Assembly: GCA_016124795.1 (NCBI GenBank)
Contig: WGNB01000060.1
Coordinates: forward strand, 1 to 59,561
Direction of reading: 5' to 3'
DNA: 59,561 nucleotides
DNA from: Rhodopseudomonas sp.
GTDB lineage: Bacteria; Pseudomonadota; Alphaproteobacteria; Rhizobiales; Xanthobacteraceae
Shown: positions 59,463-59,561 of the stretch, piece by piece
Layout: each line of letters starts with the position of its first letter
Numbering within the stretch: position 1 is the first letter of the stretch
The notes under the pieces: model-generated
Seen by the model: only the letters and a program-made list of their open reading frames with translations
Database searches by the model: none
What the model was told of the DNA's origin: nothing
Made by a program: the position numbers and the translations under genes

Positions 59463-59561
59463 ATGACTCGTCAACCCAATGCGGTCGATTTCTGGCGCGG
59501 CTTCGCGCTGATCACGATCTTCATCGACCACATCCCCGGTCTGGTCTATTCGCGCTACACG
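59463..59561 (+). CDS. opgC: OpgC protein, osmoregulated periplasmic glucan modification (3' partial)
   Basis: Only the first 33 codons are present: MTRQPNAVDFWRGFALITIF, then IDHIPGLVYSRYT. The DFWRGFAL and DHIPG patterns mark the OpgC acyltransferase-like family, which adds succinyl groups to periplasmic cyclic or linear glucans. It follows the two-component operon by 64 bases and may share its transcription, which would fit an osmotic or envelope stimulus. Confidence 0.78.
   Translation, partial: MTRQPNAVDFWRGFALITIFIDHIPGLVYSRYT

Overview
The window is about 59.6 kb of uniformly GC-rich, densely coding chromosome from an alphaproteobacterium of the Rhizobiales (Hyphomicrobiales), most like the Bradyrhizobiaceae/Xanthobacteraceae group. 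Three things support this. The recA operator has the alphaproteobacterial LexA form GTTC-N7-GTTC. A DUF1476 (ATPase inhibitor zeta) gene lies beside purC-purS-purQ-purL. Several tiny proteins and a palindromic intergenic repeat are typical of Bradyrhizobium relatives. The placement is inference from protein style, not a phylogeny. I see no rRNA, tRNA, CRISPR array, insertion sequence or prophage. Almost everything reads as core or slowly varying chromosome.

Layout. 1-3.8 kb: branched-chain amino acid ABC transporter livM(partial)-livG-livF-DUF6867-livK, closed by a clear terminator. 3.9-11 kb: ccdA, a P1-family peptidase, a flavin monooxygenase, a TctC-type binding protein, a DadA-like oxidoreductase and a BASS-like transporter. 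11-20.3 kb: an EF-hand protein, rpe, purB, MOSC and hydrolase genes, dsbB with a 51-residue partner, an SH3 protein, murI, terC, rpsD and a Tat-exported metallo-hydrolase. 20.3-25.8 kb: the most unusual locus. It holds a phthalate-dioxygenase-reductase-like protein, a urtA-like gene broken by one amber codon, and a divergent 884-codon frame joining a MocR (GntR plus aminotransferase) regulator to a MOSC domain and a rubredoxin. Three phased copies of GCGGTCCAGTT lie between them. 25.8-33.8 kb: grxD, bolA, a Cys-rich protein, a MarR regulator, purL-purQ-purS-purC, DUF1476 and an HpcH aldolase.

33.8-39.1 kb: a TrmJ-DUF559 fusion and two unrelated NADP isocitrate dehydrogenases (monomeric and homodimeric) in tandem. 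39.1-45.4 kb: DUF3597, YidB and GlsB small envelope or stress proteins, a second orphan TctC protein, a cyclic-nucleotide-gated K+ channel beside a CPA2 antiporter, and a GNAT. 45.4-50.8 kb: alaS, a histone-H1-like Lys/Ala-rich protein and recA. 51.2-54.2 kb: a run of very small proteins and two tandem ribbon-helix-helix paralogues. 54.4-59.6 kb: a membrane protein, a b-type cytochrome, two PepSY proteins, a charged secreted protein, an OmpR/EnvZ-like two-component pair, and the start of opgC.

How genes work together. The liv block is one transporter with ATGA overlaps. purC/S/Q/L and purB serve purine synthesis, and grxD with bolA serves Fe-S and iron handling. The best candidate for something undescribed is the 20.3-25.8 kb locus. 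Its MOSC module carries the Cys-containing signature of the mARC/YcbX type and a C-terminal rubredoxin where YcbX has a 2Fe-2S domain. It sits next to a flavin/2Fe-2S reductase and a solute-binding gene and is controlled, or once was, by a MocR domain whose PLP lysine is now arginine.
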